Shown one piece after another: positions 26,401-35,205 of a DNA stretch of 64,000 nucleotides. The notes under the pieces were generated by a model. The model had not been told where the DNA came from and did not search any database. It was given only the letters and a program-made list of their open reading frames with translations. A program made the position numbers and the translations under genes. Origin of the DNA: Lysobacter sp. ISL-50 (GTDB taxonomy: Bacteria > Pseudomonadota > Gammaproteobacteria > Xanthomonadales > Xanthomonadaceae); the NCBI RefSeq assembly GCF_018612875.1, contig NZ_JAGGRI010000024.1:124001-188000 (forward strand), in the 5' to 3' direction. The first letter of the stretch is position 1. The number at the start of each line of letters is the position of its first letter.

Positions 26401-27878
26401 TGCGCGACAGCCAGGGTCGTATCAAGGAGGTTGGCGTGACGCCGGCTAGCGATACGCGCACGGTGCTGCTCACCGGTGCGACCTACGAGCCGTTTGGGCC
26501 GGTGGCCGGTTGGACGTACGGCAATGGTCGCACTCTGGCTCGTACCTACGATCAGGACTATCGCGCCAGGAGTATCTATGACCCGTCGCCCGGAGGTCTG
26601 TCGCTGCATTACGGCTACAACGCTGTTGGCGAGCTGACTGAGCTGAAAGATGGATTGCAGAGCACTACGCTGGCTAAGTACGACTACGATACGTTGGGTC
26701 GGCTGACTGTCACACGCGACGGCCCGACTGGTACGCCTCTAGAGACCTATGGTTACGATGCCACTGGCAATCGAGTGAGCTTGCTGCATGGGGGGCTGAC
26801 GGATATCTATAGTTATCCAACGGATAGTCACCGACTAGCAAGCGTCGGCGGGATTGCTCGCGGCTACGACCCCGTCGGCAACACCGTGAGCATAGGCGGC
26901 GCAGCGAAGGAGTTTGTATATAGCGCGAACGATCGAATGACGCAGGTGAAAGAGGGTGGAGTGGCCAAGGCTAGTTATCGCTATAACGCGCGAAGCGAGC
27001 GAGTTGCCGTTGCGCTTGGTGGAGGAACTGCGATTGATACATATACGTTGTACGACGAAGCAGGGAACTGGGTCGGCGATTACGATGCAGCAGGAGGTGC
27101 AAGGCAACAGACCATTTGGATGAACGGCACGCCGATGGGGGTTCTGGCGGCTGCGGCAGCAACCCAGAAACTACATTACATCGAGTCGGATCGCCTCGGC
27201 ACGCCACGCACTGTGTTGGACTCAGTTAGAAATACGGTGCTCTGGAACTGGGATGCAAAGAGTGAGGCATTCGGTAACAGCACGCCTAATCAAGATCCGG
27301 ATATGGATGGCGCTGCCTTCGTGTTCAACATCCGCTTCCCAGGGCAACATTATGACGCTTCGTCGGGCTTGAACGGGAACTATTTCAGACAGTATGACGC
27401 GACTGTGGGGCGCTACTCTCAAAGTGATCCGATAGGGCTTTTGGCAGGCGTAAATACATACGCTTATGTTCGTGGCAACCCGATGCGTCGTACCGATCCA
27501 TATGGTCTTGCGGATATATTTACTACTCTAGATATTGACTTGGCTGCCGGAATTGGGGTTGAAATTAATGTGGGTCAGGTATTTGATACCGATGCGCCAA
27601 TGGACTCTGGTGTTTATTTCTCGATTGGCCCATCGCATGGTGGCAATGTTGGCCTGGGCGTTGGGGGAGGGCTGGTTTGTCGGGACATTGAAGGGAAAGG
27701 CGCGAATCTTGATCTTAATGCCGGCAGGATTTCTCCTTCATTGAGTTTCGACGATCAAGGGCTCAATGGAATTGCCCTAACGGTCGGGCCGGGAGCGGGG
27801 CTATCGGGCTCCACGACAACGACTTGGACTTTGTCACCGAACGTAGTTATCAATTTTGTGAAGAGTCTGGGAAAGTAG
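23475..27878 (+). CDS. Rhs/YD-repeat protein with variable C-terminal tip
   Basis: A 1,467-residue polymorphic-toxin-type protein. An N-terminal signal peptide (LTLTLLLVASAAHAQ) precedes a roughly 110-residue domain with Cys pairs. A DUF6531-like opening (NPCNLGTGDKVQAATDYRSA) leads into many YD repeats (YDANGNLNTTTDALGRV). The Rhs core closes with YIESDRLGTPRTVLD, GLNGNYFRQYDATVGRYSQSDPIGL and NPMRRTDPYGL. The tip after DPYGL (residues 1346-1467) is Gly/Asp-rich, probably beta, and unlike any toxin family I know. Start chosen at 23475 for the signal peptide and GGGGA seven bases upstream. The next gene begins 9 bp later. GC and codon use are lower than in neighbours, suggesting transfer. Confidence 0.92.
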   Translation: MNLFGSCRCWLTLTLLLVASAAHAQIIPGSEGMWYYPSSLAGGGEECRTPEVYAATPEEVAVLHMRHNNAVTTMECFQKCTNPYTHLGTTIVSPTRAVARLKSNCTNSTYEYDIVRKKSPKPPSCPNEGQVGAGQGSAGNPCNLGTGDKVQAATDYRSADGDLTLTRYYTSGPTNTAYAPLGPKWQFSYGHRGLGFNQPVAAGLVQEMQAFFWRPQGNAIFFHYDAASGTWLSDPDVSERLTQLIAPSGLHDGWVLSAKASGAREIYDAAGRLIRLEDTRGPYNWLTYDVNGQLSKVTDRKGRSITFVFDNYKQLTKATLSDGGVITYHYLSGMFSWVTYPDATPGSPSDNHWVQYHYEKAGQPQLLTGTVDENGSRSSTWDYDAENRVNLSVHGTATSAIDRVAISYEADGSATLTQPLGAVTTVNFETLHGVRRLSSQSGLCPSCNGGQIKKKTFDVNGYPDVVTDFRGTETNYDYNAAGLLTQQIEAANDTSGARSATQTDWDVGLRVPLRRRLYDASSVLLRTDAWTYNARGQAITQSQSDGTTTRTSATTYCEQSGIDAGTCPLLGLILSKDGSRTDVADVTTFVYYASDDATCVASPTACPHRKGDLWKVTDALGGVTEFVRYDGAGRTLSIKDPNGVISDTEYNPRGWIAATKVRGPDDSVETDDRITRFEYWPVGTVKSIVLPDGSRTNYAYDVAKRLTDITDGDGNTIHYTLDNAGNRKQEDTKTASGALKRTLSRVYNVLGQLQAQKDASQNATSFDYDANGNLNTTTDALGRVTDQDLDLRNRLSRTLQDVNGLAVQTAFKYNALDQLEKVTDPKGLDTVYAYNGFGEQTRLISPDTGVTNYTYNAASKVATKQDANDPEPHRYIYDALNRPKTVSYTAAGGPGVEYDYGTVNSVCTAGETFAIGRVTAMRTDGTELKYCYDRFGQVVRKVQTVDSKSLTLRYAYTLGGQLSAMTYPDGAVVDYVRDSQGRIKEVGVTPASDTRTVLLTGATYEPFGPVAGWTYGNGRTLARTYDQDYRARSIYDPSPGGLSLHYGYNAVGELTELKDGLQSTTLAKYDYDTLGRLTVTRDGPTGTPLETYGYDATGNRVSLLHGGLTDIYSYPTDSHRLASVGGIARGYDPVGNTVSIGGAAKEFVYSANDRMTQVKEGGVAKASYRYNARSERVAVALGGGTAIDTYTLYDEAGNWVGDYDAAGGARQQTIWMNGTPMGVLAAAAATQKLHYIESDRLGTPRTVLDSVRNTVLWNWDAKSEAFGNSTPNQDPDMDGAAFVFNIRFPGQHYDASSGLNGNYFRQYDATVGRYSQSDPIGLLAGVNTYAYVRGNPMRRTDPYGLADIFTTLDIDLAAGIGVEINVGQVFDTDAPMDSGVYFSIGPSHGGNVGLGVGGGLVCRDIEGKGANLDLNAGRISPSLSFDDQGLNGIALTVGPGAGLSGSTTTTWTLSPNVVINFVKSLGK

Positions 27879-27887
27879 GCGGACCGC

Positions 27888-28157
27888 ATGTCAGAAGTAT
27901 CTGTCATCGATTCATTTGTGGAAATGTCTGGCCCGCAGCTAATTTTTCTCGGGCTGTTTATTATTGTGTCTGTTGTCGGTGGAAATTATGTGTTCGCGCT
28001 CCATAACAAGCGAAAAAATAAAGCTGTATGGTCTTACTTTGACGTTTTTCGGGATTTGAAAGAATTTAATGTGCGTGAGTGGCTAGGGCTCTTGTTGGTT
28101 TTTGTTGTTGCCATGTTATTCGGAATCCTTGCGATTATTGTTGGGAGGCAGTCTTAA
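27888..28157 (+). CDS. Two-helix membrane protein, candidate immunity protein of the Rhs tip
   Basis: An 89-residue protein with hydrophobic segments at about 17-38 (LIFLGLFIIVSVVGGNYVFA) and 65-85 (LGLLLVFVVAMLFGILAIIV), separated by a basic, polar loop. It starts 9 bp after the Rhs stop with AGGCGG as ribosome site. Position and small size are those of cognate immunity genes in polymorphic toxin loci. A membrane immunity protein suggests that the toxin acts on the membrane. It is the most AT-rich gene in the window. I recognise no family. Confidence 0.75.
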   Translation: MSEVSVIDSFVEMSGPQLIFLGLFIIVSVVGGNYVFALHNKRKNKAVWSYFDVFRDLKEFNVREWLGLLLVFVVAMLFGILAIIVGRQS

Positions 28158-28606
28158 GCAGCTATAGGCGCACTCTGTGCATCGGCATCGACGACACGGG
28201 TTTTGCCTGAGGTATTTTCCCTCATCGACGGCAGCTATCCGCGGACGACGGATCTATATAGAAGCGGCATCCGCCGGGTGAGCATCGAGCAGGCCTGGGA
28301 ATCGAAACCAGAGGGCCGGAAGCGATTGAGGCGGACTGGAATGCGGAACATCCGATCAAGTAGTCCCTCTTGTCGGTAGGCCTGACTGCCCGCTGACGCC
28401 TTCAAGCGCCCATGACTTTGCCGAGCCGGCCCATTCGATGCCGCCTCGCGCCCGAAAACACTAATTCCCCCTGCAAAACGCCGTGGAGCCTTGCGCGCCT
28501 CCGCCAAAGGTCACTTGACCTCGCCCACCCAAAAAAAGAGAATGATCGTTCATTCTACGATGTGGCCGCGGTCTGTCCGACCGCAACAACGACCTGAGGC
28601 TCCCCC
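28158..28606. other. Gene-free region from the Rhs island to the efflux operon
   Basis: 449 bp. Composition returns to high GC within the first 100 bp. No complete gene is supported. The right end carries the efflux promoter and operator (28515-28555). Confidence 0.5.
28515..28555 (+). promoter_or_regulatory. Predicted promoter overlapped by a palindromic operator for the efflux operon
   Basis: TTGACC at 28515-28520 and GAGAAT at 28538-28543, 17 bp apart, form a plausible sigma-70 promoter. A palindrome with arms GAATGA and TCATTC around a 4-bp centre (28540-28555) covers the -10 element. TetR-family repressors of RND pumps commonly bind such sites, and a TetR gene ends this operon. Prediction by eye. 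Confidence 0.6.
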
Positions 28607-29803
28607 ATGCCGTCGCGCAAGTCCCTGTCCTATAAGACAATTCTCACTGTTTCCGTGCTCAGCCTGGCCCTGGCGGCCTGCGGCAAGGGAGGCGATCAAC
28701 AAGGCGGTCCTGGCGGACCCGGCGGCCAGAAGGGGCAGGTCACGGTGGTGACCCTCAAGCCCGAGACGGTCACGCTGACTCGCGAATTGCCGGGGCGCAC
28801 CAGCGCTTCGCTAATCGCCGAGGTGCGGCCGCAGGTCAACGGCATCGTCGAGAAGCGCTTGTTCACCGAGGGCGGTCTGGTCAAGGCCGGGCAGCCGCTG
28901 TATCAGCTCGACGACAAGACCTACGCCGCCGATCTGGAAACGGCCAAGGCCACGCTCGCGCGCGGTGAGGCGTCGTTGAATTCGGCGCGTCTGAACGCCA
29001 GGCGCTCGGCCGATCTGGTCAAGATCGATGCGGTCAGCAAGCAGGACGACGAAACCGCGGTCGCCACGCTCAAGCAAAGCCAGGCCGATGTGTCGTCCGG
29101 CCGCGCCGCGGTGCAGAGCGCCAGCGTGATCCTCGGCCGCGCCCGCATCACCTCGCCGATCACCGGCCGCATCGGCAAGTCGGCGGTCACCGCCGGCGCG
29201 CTGGTCACCGCCAATCAGGCCGATCCGCTCGCGGTGGTGCAGCAGCTCGATCCGGTCCACGTCGATATCAGCCAGTCCAGCGCCGAACTGCTCGCGCTGC
29301 GCAAGCAGATCGCCGCCGGCACCCTGACCGAAGCGACCACGCCGGTGACCATCGTGCTCGAGGACGGCAGCAAGTATCCGCTCGAAGGCAAGCTGGCGTT
29401 CTCGGAAGTCACCGTCGATGAAGGCACCGGCAGCTTCCTGCTGCGCGTGGTGGTGCCGAACCCGGACAACATCCTGATGCCCGGCATGTACGTGCGCGCG
29501 CTGGTCGGTACCGGCGTGCGCCAGAACGCGCTGCTGGTTCCGCAGCAGGGCATTTCGCGCGACCCGAAGGGCAACGCCACCGCGATGGTGGTCGGCGCCA
29601 AGGGCACGGTCGAGCCGCGCGAACTGCAGGTCAGTCAGGCCATCGGCGACAAGTGGCTGGTCGAAAGCGGCCTGAAGGCCGGCGACAAGGTCATCGTCGA
29701 AGGTCTGCAGAAGATCGGCCCGGGCATGCCGGTGGACGCGACCGAGAAGGGCGCAGCGCCGGCCAAGCCGGCCGCGGCCCCCGCCGGCGCGCCGAAGCAG
29801 TAA
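28607..29803 (+). CDS. RND efflux periplasmic adaptor subunit (AcrA/MexA type)
   Basis: A 398-residue membrane-fusion protein. The N-terminus is a lipoprotein signal (LSLALAACGKG with the lipobox Cys), so it is anchored to the inner membrane. The biotinyl-lipoyl halves are VRPQVNGIVEKRLFTEGGLVKAG and RITSPITGRIGKSAVTAGALV, split by the helical hairpin. A beta-barrel and membrane-proximal domain follow, and the tail is Ala/Pro rich. It bridges the pump at 29816 and the outer-membrane channel at 33003. The gap to the pump gene is 12 bp with CGGAGA as ribosome site. Confidence 0.95.
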   Translation: MPSRKSLSYKTILTVSVLSLALAACGKGGDQQGGPGGPGGQKGQVTVVTLKPETVTLTRELPGRTSASLIAEVRPQVNGIVEKRLFTEGGLVKAGQPLYQLDDKTYAADLETAKATLARGEASLNSARLNARRSADLVKIDAVSKQDDETAVATLKQSQADVSSGRAAVQSASVILGRARITSPITGRIGKSAVTAGALVTANQADPLAVVQQLDPVHVDISQSSAELLALRKQIAAGTLTEATTPVTIVLEDGSKYPLEGKLAFSEVTVDEGTGSFLLRVVVPNPDNILMPGMYVRALVGTGVRQNALLVPQQGISRDPKGNATAMVVGAKGTVEPRELQVSQAIGDKWLVESGLKAGDKVIVEGLQKIGPGMPVDATEKGAAPAKPAAAPAGAPKQ

Positions 29804-29815
29804 TCGGAGAAATTC

Positions 29816-32800
29816 ATGGCACGGTTCTTTATCGATCGCCCGATCTTTGCCTGGGTCCTGGCGATCATCATCATGTTGGGCGGCGCGATCGCGATCACCC
29901 AACTGCCGATCTCGCAGTACCCGACCATCGCGCCGCCGACCGTATCGGTGAACGCGTCCTACCCCGGCGCTTCCGCCAAGGCCGTCGAAAACTCGGTGAC
30001 GCAGATCATCGAGCAGAACATGAAGGGCATCGACGGCTTGCTGTACATGTCGGCGACCAGTTCCTCCGACGGTCAGGCCGGCGTCACGCTGACCTTCGAA
30101 AGCGGCACCGATCCCGACATCGCCCAGGTGCAGGTGCAGAACAAGCTGCAGCTGGCCACTCCCTTGTTGCCGCAGATCGTGCAGCAGCAGGGCGTGAGCG
30201 TGTCGAAGGCCAACTCGGCGTTCTTGCTGGTGATCGGCTTCGTGTCCGAAGACGGCAGCATGAACGGCGCGGACATCGCCGACTACGTCGCCGCCAACCT
30301 GGTCGATCCGCTCGCGCGCGTCAACGGCGTCGGCAGCACGCAGCTGTTCGGCACCAAGTACGCGATGCGCATCTGGCTCGATCCGGACAAGCTCAACACC
30401 TACAAGCTGACCCCGACCGACGTCATCAACGCCCTGCGCGCGCAGAACGCCCAGGTCGCGGTCGGTCAGCTCGGCGGCACGCCGTCGGTGAAGGGCCAGC
30501 AGCTCAACGCGACCATCACCGCGCAGGACCGCCTGCAGACCGCCGACCAGTTCAAGAACATCGTCGTGCGCGCCAACAGCAGCGGTGCGGTGCTGAAGCT
30601 GTCCGACGTGGCCCGTGTCGAACTGGGCCAGGAGGACTACAGCACCATCGCCCGCTTCAACGGCAAGCCGGCGACCGGTATCGCGATCTCGCTGGCGACC
30701 GGCGCCAACGCGCTGGCCACCGCGCAGGCGATCCAGGCCGAACTCGAACAGCTCAAGCCTTCGTTCCCGAAGGGCCTCAAGGCGGTGACGCCGTTCGACA
30801 CCACGCCGTTCGTGCGCGTGGCGATCGAGGAAGTGATCAAGACCCTGCTCGAAGCGATCGTGCTGGTATTCCTGGTGATGTACCTGTTCCTGCAGAACTT
30901 CCGCGCCACCCTGATCCCGACGATCGCGGTGCCGGTGGTGTTGCTGGGCACCTTCGGCCTGCTGGCCTTGTTCGGTTATTCGGTCAACATGTTGACCATG
31001 TTCGCGGTGGTGCTGGCGATCGGCCTGCTGGTCGATGACGCCATCGTCGTGGTCGAAAACGTCGAGCGCGTGATGAGCGAGGAAGGTCTCTCGCCCAAGG
31101 AAGCCACGCGCAAGTCGATGGACCAGATCACCGGCGCGCTGGTCGGCATCGGCCTGGTGCTGTCGGCGGTGTTCGTGCCGATGGCGTTCCTGGGCGGCGC
31201 GACCGGCGTCATCTACCGCCAGTTCTCGGTGACCATCGTTTCGGCCATGGGCCTGTCGGTGCTGGTGGCGATCGTGCTGACGCCGGCGCTGTGCGCGACC
31301 ATGCTCAAGCCGATCGAGAAGGGCCATCACGCCTCCGACAAGGGCTTCTTCGGCTGGTTCAACGACAAGTTCGATCGCGGCAACCTGAAGTACCAGGGCG
31401 TGGTGCGCGGCATCGTCACCCGCACCGGCCGCTTCATGATCGTGTTCGCGGCGATGGCGGCGTTGATGGCGGTGTTGTTCATCCGTCTGCCGTCCTCGTT
31501 CCTGCCGCAGGAAGACCAGGGCTTCTTGTTCACCATCGTGCAGGCGCCGGTCGGCGCCACGCAGGAACGCACCGGCGAAGTGCTCAAGAAGGTCGAAGAG
31601 CAGTTCCTGGGCGACAAGGCCGTGGATTCGCTGTTCACCGTGCAGGGCTTCAGCTTCGCCGGCAACGGCCAGAACGCGGGCATGGCGTTCTCGCAGCTCA
31701 AGCCGTGGGAAGAGCGTGAAACCACCTGGGGCGATCGCTGGCGCTGGCTGACCAGCTTCGGCAAGACGCCGATGCCCGACAACAGCGTCAACGGCGTGGT
31801 CGGCCGGGCGATGGGCAGCTTCATGCAGATCAAGGATGCGTTCGTGTTCGCGTTGGCGCCGCCGGCGGTGTTCGAACTGGGCAACTCCAACGGCTTCGTG
31901 TTCTACATGAAGGACAACGGTTCGCTGGGTCACGATGCATTGGTCGCCGCGCGCAACCAGTTCCTCGGCATGGCCGGCAAGAGCGAGCTGCTGCAGAACG
32001 TTCGTCCGAACGGCATGGAAGACACCCCGCAGTTCCGCGTCGATGTCGATAACCAGAAGGCCGCCGCGCTGGGCCTGAACATCGCCGACATCAACTCGAC
32101 CCTGCAGGCGGCCTGGGGCGGCCAGTACATCGACGACTTCGTCGATCGCGGCCGCGTCAAGCGCGTCTACATCCAGGCCGACGCGCCGTTCCGCATGGCG
32201 CCCACCGATTTCAATCGCTGGTACGTGCGCAACGACAAGGGCGAGATGGTGCCGTTCTCGGCCTTCGCCACCACCCGTTGGGAATTCGGTTCGCCGCGCC
32301 TTGAGCGTTACAACGGCGTCTCGGCGCTGGAAATCAACGGCGAAGCCAAGCCGGGCGTGAGCTCGGGCCAGGCGATGGCCGAGGTCGAGAAGCTGGTGGC
32401 GCAGTTGCCGCCGGGCATCGGCCTGGAATGGACGGGCCTGTCGTATCAGGAACGCCAGGCCGGCGCGCAGACGCCGCTGCTGTACACGTTGTCGCTGCTG
32501 ATCGTGTTCCTGTGTCTGGCGGCGATGTACGAAAGCTGGGCCATCCCGACCTCGGTGCTGCTGATCGCGCCGATGGGCATCCTGGGCACGGTGCTGGCGA
32601 CGTGGCTGCGCGGCATGGAGCGCGACGTGTACTTCCAGGTGGCGATGCTCACCACGGTGGGCTTGTCGAGCAAGAACGCGATCCTGATCGTCGAGTTCGC
32701 CAAGGAGAACCTGGAGAAGGGCATGGACCTGATCGCGGGCACGTTGGCGGCCGTCCGCGACCGTCTGCGCCCGATCATCATGACCTCGCTGGCCTTCGGC

Positions 32801-33010
32801 CTGGGCGTGTTGCCGCTGGCCCTGGCGAGCGGCGCGGGTTCCGGCGCGCAACGCGCGATCGGCACCGGCGTGCTCGGCGGCATGGTGGTGGGTACCTTCC
32901 TGGGTATCTTCTTCGTCCCGCTGTTCTTCGTGGTGGTCGAGAAAGTGTTCGTCCGAAAGAAGCACGCGCCCGCTGAGCAGGGCACGCAAGGAGCGCAGAG
33001 CCATGAGTAA
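29816..33010 (+). CDS. RND efflux inner-membrane transporter (AcrB/MexB, HAE1 type)
   Basis: A 1,064-residue proton-driven drug exporter with the family's twelve membrane helices and two large periplasmic loops. The start [20 protein letters not shown] is characteristic, as are the proton-relay segment [20 protein letters not shown] (paired Asp) and [12 protein letters not shown]-like ending ([20 protein letters not shown]). Length is normal. Its stop overlaps the outer-membrane channel start by 8 bp. Substrates cannot be told from sequence; the family usually exports hydrophobic antibiotics, dyes and detergents. Confidence 0.97.
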   Translation: MARFFIDRPIFAWVLAIIIMLGGAIAITQLPISQYPTIAPPTVSVNASYPGASAKAVENSVTQIIEQNMKGIDGLLYMSATSSSDGQAGVTLTFESGTDPDIAQVQVQNKLQLATPLLPQIVQQQGVSVSKANSAFLLVIGFVSEDGSMNGADIADYVAANLVDPLARVNGVGSTQLFGTKYAMRIWLDPDKLNTYKLTPTDVINALRAQNAQVAVGQLGGTPSVKGQQLNATITAQDRLQTADQFKNIVVRANSSGAVLKLSDVARVELGQEDYSTIARFNGKPATGIAISLATGANALATAQAIQAELEQLKPSFPKGLKAVTPFDTTPFVRVAIEEVIKTLLEAIVLVFLVMYLFLQNFRATLIPTIAVPVVLLGTFGLLALFGYSVNMLTMFAVVLAIGLLVDDAIVVVENVERVMSEEGLSPKEATRKSMDQITGALVGIGLVLSAVFVPMAFLGGATGVIYRQFSVTIVSAMGLSVLVAIVLTPALCATMLKPIEKGHHASDKGFFGWFNDKFDRGNLKYQGVVRGIVTRTGRFMIVFAAMAALMAVLFIRLPSSFLPQEDQGFLFTIVQAPVGATQERTGEVLKKVEEQFLGDKAVDSLFTVQGFSFAGNGQNAGMAFSQLKPWEERETTWGDRWRWLTSFGKTPMPDNSVNGVVGRAMGSFMQIKDAFVFALAPPAVFELGNSNGFVFYMKDNGSLGHDALVAARNQFLGMAGKSELLQNVRPNGMEDTPQFRVDVDNQKAAALGLNIADINSTLQAAWGGQYIDDFVDRGRVKRVYIQADAPFRMAPTDFNRWYVRNDKGEMVPFSAFATTRWEFGSPRLERYNGVSALEINGEAKPGVSSGQAMAEVEKLVAQLPPGIGLEWTGLSYQERQAGAQTPLLYTLSLLIVFLCLAAMYESWAIPTSVLLIAPMGILGTVLATWLRGMERDVYFQVAMLTTVGLSSKNAILIVEFAKENLEKGMDLIAGTLAAVRDRLRPIIMTSLAFGLGVLPLALASGAGSGAQRAIGTGVLGGMVVGTFLGIFFVPLFFVVVEKVFVRKKHAPAEQGTQGAQSHE

Positions 33011-34457
33011 GTTTTCGATCCACGCCCTGGCGCTCGCGATCGCGGTGGCGACCACCGGCTGCATCAGCCTGGCGCCGAAGCTGCCCGAGCAGCAGGCGGC
33101 GATTCCGGCGCAGTGGCCGCTGCCGCCGACCACCCAGTCCTTCGTCGGCGCGCAACCGCTGACCTCGGACCCGGCGGCCACCGGCGCCGCGACGGATTCG
33201 TCCGTCGCGGTGGCCGACATCGGCTGGCGCGATTTCTTCGCCGACCAGAATCTGGAAAACCTGATCGGCCGCGCGCTCGACAACAACCGCGATCTGCGCG
33301 TGGCCGTGCTCAACGTCGAGAAGGCGCGCGCGCAGTACCGCATCCAGCGCGCCGACCGGGTGCCGGCGCTGGGCGCCAGCGCGCAGTTGGATCGCCGTGG
33401 CGGCGACAACGTGCCGGTCACCGACCAGTACACCGCCGGCATCGGCATCACCAACTTCGAACTCGACCTGTTCGGCCGCGTGCGCAGCCTCAGCCAATCG
33501 GCGCTGCAGCGTTACTTCGCCGAGGAAGAGGCGCGCCGCAGCGCGCAGCTGAGCCTGATCGCCGAAGTCGCCAACGCCTATCTGACCTTGGCGGCCGATC
33601 GCGAACTGCTGTCGGTGTCGGAAGCGACGCTGAAGAATCAGCAGGCCGCTTACGATCTGACCCAGAAGCGTCGCGAGCTGGGCGCGGTGTCCGGGCTGGA
33701 ACTGAGCCAGGCGCGCACCCAGGTCGAGCAGGCGCGCGCGGATTCGGCGCGTTATGCCGGCCAGGTCGCGCAGGACATCAACGCGTTGAATCTGCTGGTC
33801 GGCGAAACCGTCGATCCGACGCTGTTGCCGCTCAAGTTGACCGACGGCGTCACCGGCCTGGCCGGGCTGCCGTCGGGTCTGCCGTCGGAAGTGCTGCTGC
33901 GCCGTCCCGATGTGCTGCAGGCCGAGCACACCTTGCGCGCGCAGAACGCCAACATCGGCGCCGCGCGTGCGGCGTTCTTCCCGTCGATCAACCTGACCGG
34001 TTTTCTCGGCAGCGCCAGCAACGAGCTGTCAGGTCTGTTCGACTCGAACACGCGTGCGTGGACGGTGAATCCGGTGATCAATCTGCCGATCTTCCAGGGC
34101 GGCAAGCTGCGCGCGAATCTGGCTTCGGCCAAGGCCGATCAGCAGATCGCGCTGGCCCAGTACGAGAAGGCGATCCAGTCCGGTTTCCGCGACGTCGCCG
34201 ACGCGCTGGCGCTGACCAAGACCCTGGCCGAACAGCGTCAGGCGCAGGAAGCGCTGGTCGAAGCGGCCTCGCGCGCCGATCAGTTGTCCACCGCCCGCTA
34301 CAAGGCCGGCCGCGACAGCTATCTCAACCAGCTCGATGCGCAGCGCACGCTGTACGGTGCGCAGCAGGGCCTGGTGACCACGCGCCTGAGCGAACAGGCC
34401 AACCGGGTCACGCTGTACAAAGTCCTCGGAGGTGGCTGGAACGAGCGCAGCCAATGA
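33003..34457 (+). CDS. Efflux outer-membrane channel (OprM/NodT family)
   Basis: A 484-residue lipoprotein with lipobox ATTGCIS, two OEP repeats and the expected [20 protein letters not shown] and [20 protein letters not shown] blocks. It forms the trimeric outer-membrane duct for the pump encoded just upstream. Translationally linked at both ends: the start overlaps the pump gene by 8 bp and its stop overlaps the TetR start by 4 bp. Confidence 0.96.
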   Translation: MSKFSIHALALAIAVATTGCISLAPKLPEQQAAIPAQWPLPPTTQSFVGAQPLTSDPAATGAATDSSVAVADIGWRDFFADQNLENLIGRALDNNRDLRVAVLNVEKARAQYRIQRADRVPALGASAQLDRRGGDNVPVTDQYTAGIGITNFELDLFGRVRSLSQSALQRYFAEEEARRSAQLSLIAEVANAYLTLAADRELLSVSEATLKNQQAAYDLTQKRRELGAVSGLELSQARTQVEQARADSARYAGQVAQDINALNLLVGETVDPTLLPLKLTDGVTGLAGLPSGLPSEVLLRRPDVLQAEHTLRAQNANIGAARAAFFPSINLTGFLGSASNELSGLFDSNTRAWTVNPVINLPIFQGGKLRANLASAKADQQIALAQYEKAIQSGFRDVADALALTKTLAEQRQAQEALVEAASRADQLSTARYKAGRDSYLNQLDAQRTLYGAQQGLVTTRLSEQANRVTLYKVLGGGWNERSQ

Positions 34458-35068
34458 GCACTCCGGGCAAGCCCACCGCCAAGGCCGCCGCGCGCGCGCT
34501 GGCTCAGCGCGAGCGCATTCTCGTGGCGGCGCAGAAGTGTTTCGTCGTGCACGGCTTCCACGCCGCCAGCATGGCCAACATCGCCGACACGGCGGGCATG
34601 AGCGCGGGCCTGATCTACCGTTATTTCAAGGGCAAGAACGACATCATCCTGGCCATCATCGAGCGCCAGCTCGAAGAGGCCCGGGCCGATATCGCCAAGC
34701 TGCACGCGACCAGCGATCTGGTCGCGGGCATCGCGGAAGTGTTCGGGCAGTGGCAGGCCAACGATCCCAATGTCACCAGCGCGGCCTTGTTCCTGGAGCT
34801 GACCGCCGAGGCCACGCGCGATGAGGAAATCGCCGTGGCCACGCGCGCGTCCGACAACGTGTTCCGGTCCTTGCTGGGCGATTGGTTCGTGCGCGCCGTC
34901 GCCGACGGCGGTTTGGGCGTGTCGCGGGATCAGGTCGCCACGCGCGTGCTGATCCTGCAATGCCTGATCGAAGGCCTGGCGATGCGCGCGATCTCGCAGC
35001 CGGATTTGAGCGTGGATCAGGTCAAGTCGGCGTTGAATGAGTTTCTGCCGAGTTTGTTGACGGCGTGA
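34454..35068 (+). CDS. TetR-family repressor, last gene of the efflux operon
   Basis: A 204-residue regulator. The N-terminal helix-turn-helix spans about residues 18-62 (RILVAAQKCFVVHGFHAASM, then IADTAGMSAGLIYRYFKGK). The C-terminal ligand domain is helical. The ATG at 34454 overlaps the channel stop codon (ATGA), so it is made with the pump. This favours negative feedback at the promoter palindrome at 28540-28555 (inference). Confidence 0.93.
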   Translation: MSTPGKPTAKAAARALAQRERILVAAQKCFVVHGFHAASMANIADTAGMSAGLIYRYFKGKNDIILAIIERQLEEARADIAKLHATSDLVAGIAEVFGQWQANDPNVTSAALFLELTAEATRDEEIAVATRASDNVFRSLLGDWFVRAVADGGLGVSRDQVATRVLILQCLIEGLAMRAISQPDLSVDQVKSALNEFLPSLLTA

Positions 35069-35088
35069 GATGCCGGTGTTCGCGCTTT

Positions 35089-35176
35089 TGTAGGAGGGGC
35101 TTCAGCCCCGATGCTTTTGTTTCAGGTATCGCGTGAGCTGAAAGAAGAGCATCGGGGCTGAAGCCCCTCCCACAAA
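35089..35176. repeat. Family 1 palindromic repeat, inverted pair
   Basis: TTTTGTAGGAGGGGCTTCAG at 35089 pairs with the inverted arm ending CCCCTCCCACAAAAG near 35176. It lies between the convergent tetR and MocR genes. Confidence 0.75.
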
Positions 35177-35205
35177 AGCGTCCAGGGTTCGCGAAGACGC
35201 GCGGC

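Noticed and set aside
28158-28500. Remnant of an insertion sequence or lost gene at the right edge of the Rhs island
   Set aside because: No transposase motif, terminal repeats or target duplication could be identified.
28811-33454. Very long open frame antisense to the RND adaptor and pump genes
   Set aside because: Its translation is His/Arg/Gln/Leu-rich low-complexity sequence, the usual shadow of a high-GC coding strand. The plus-strand proteins are unmistakable.
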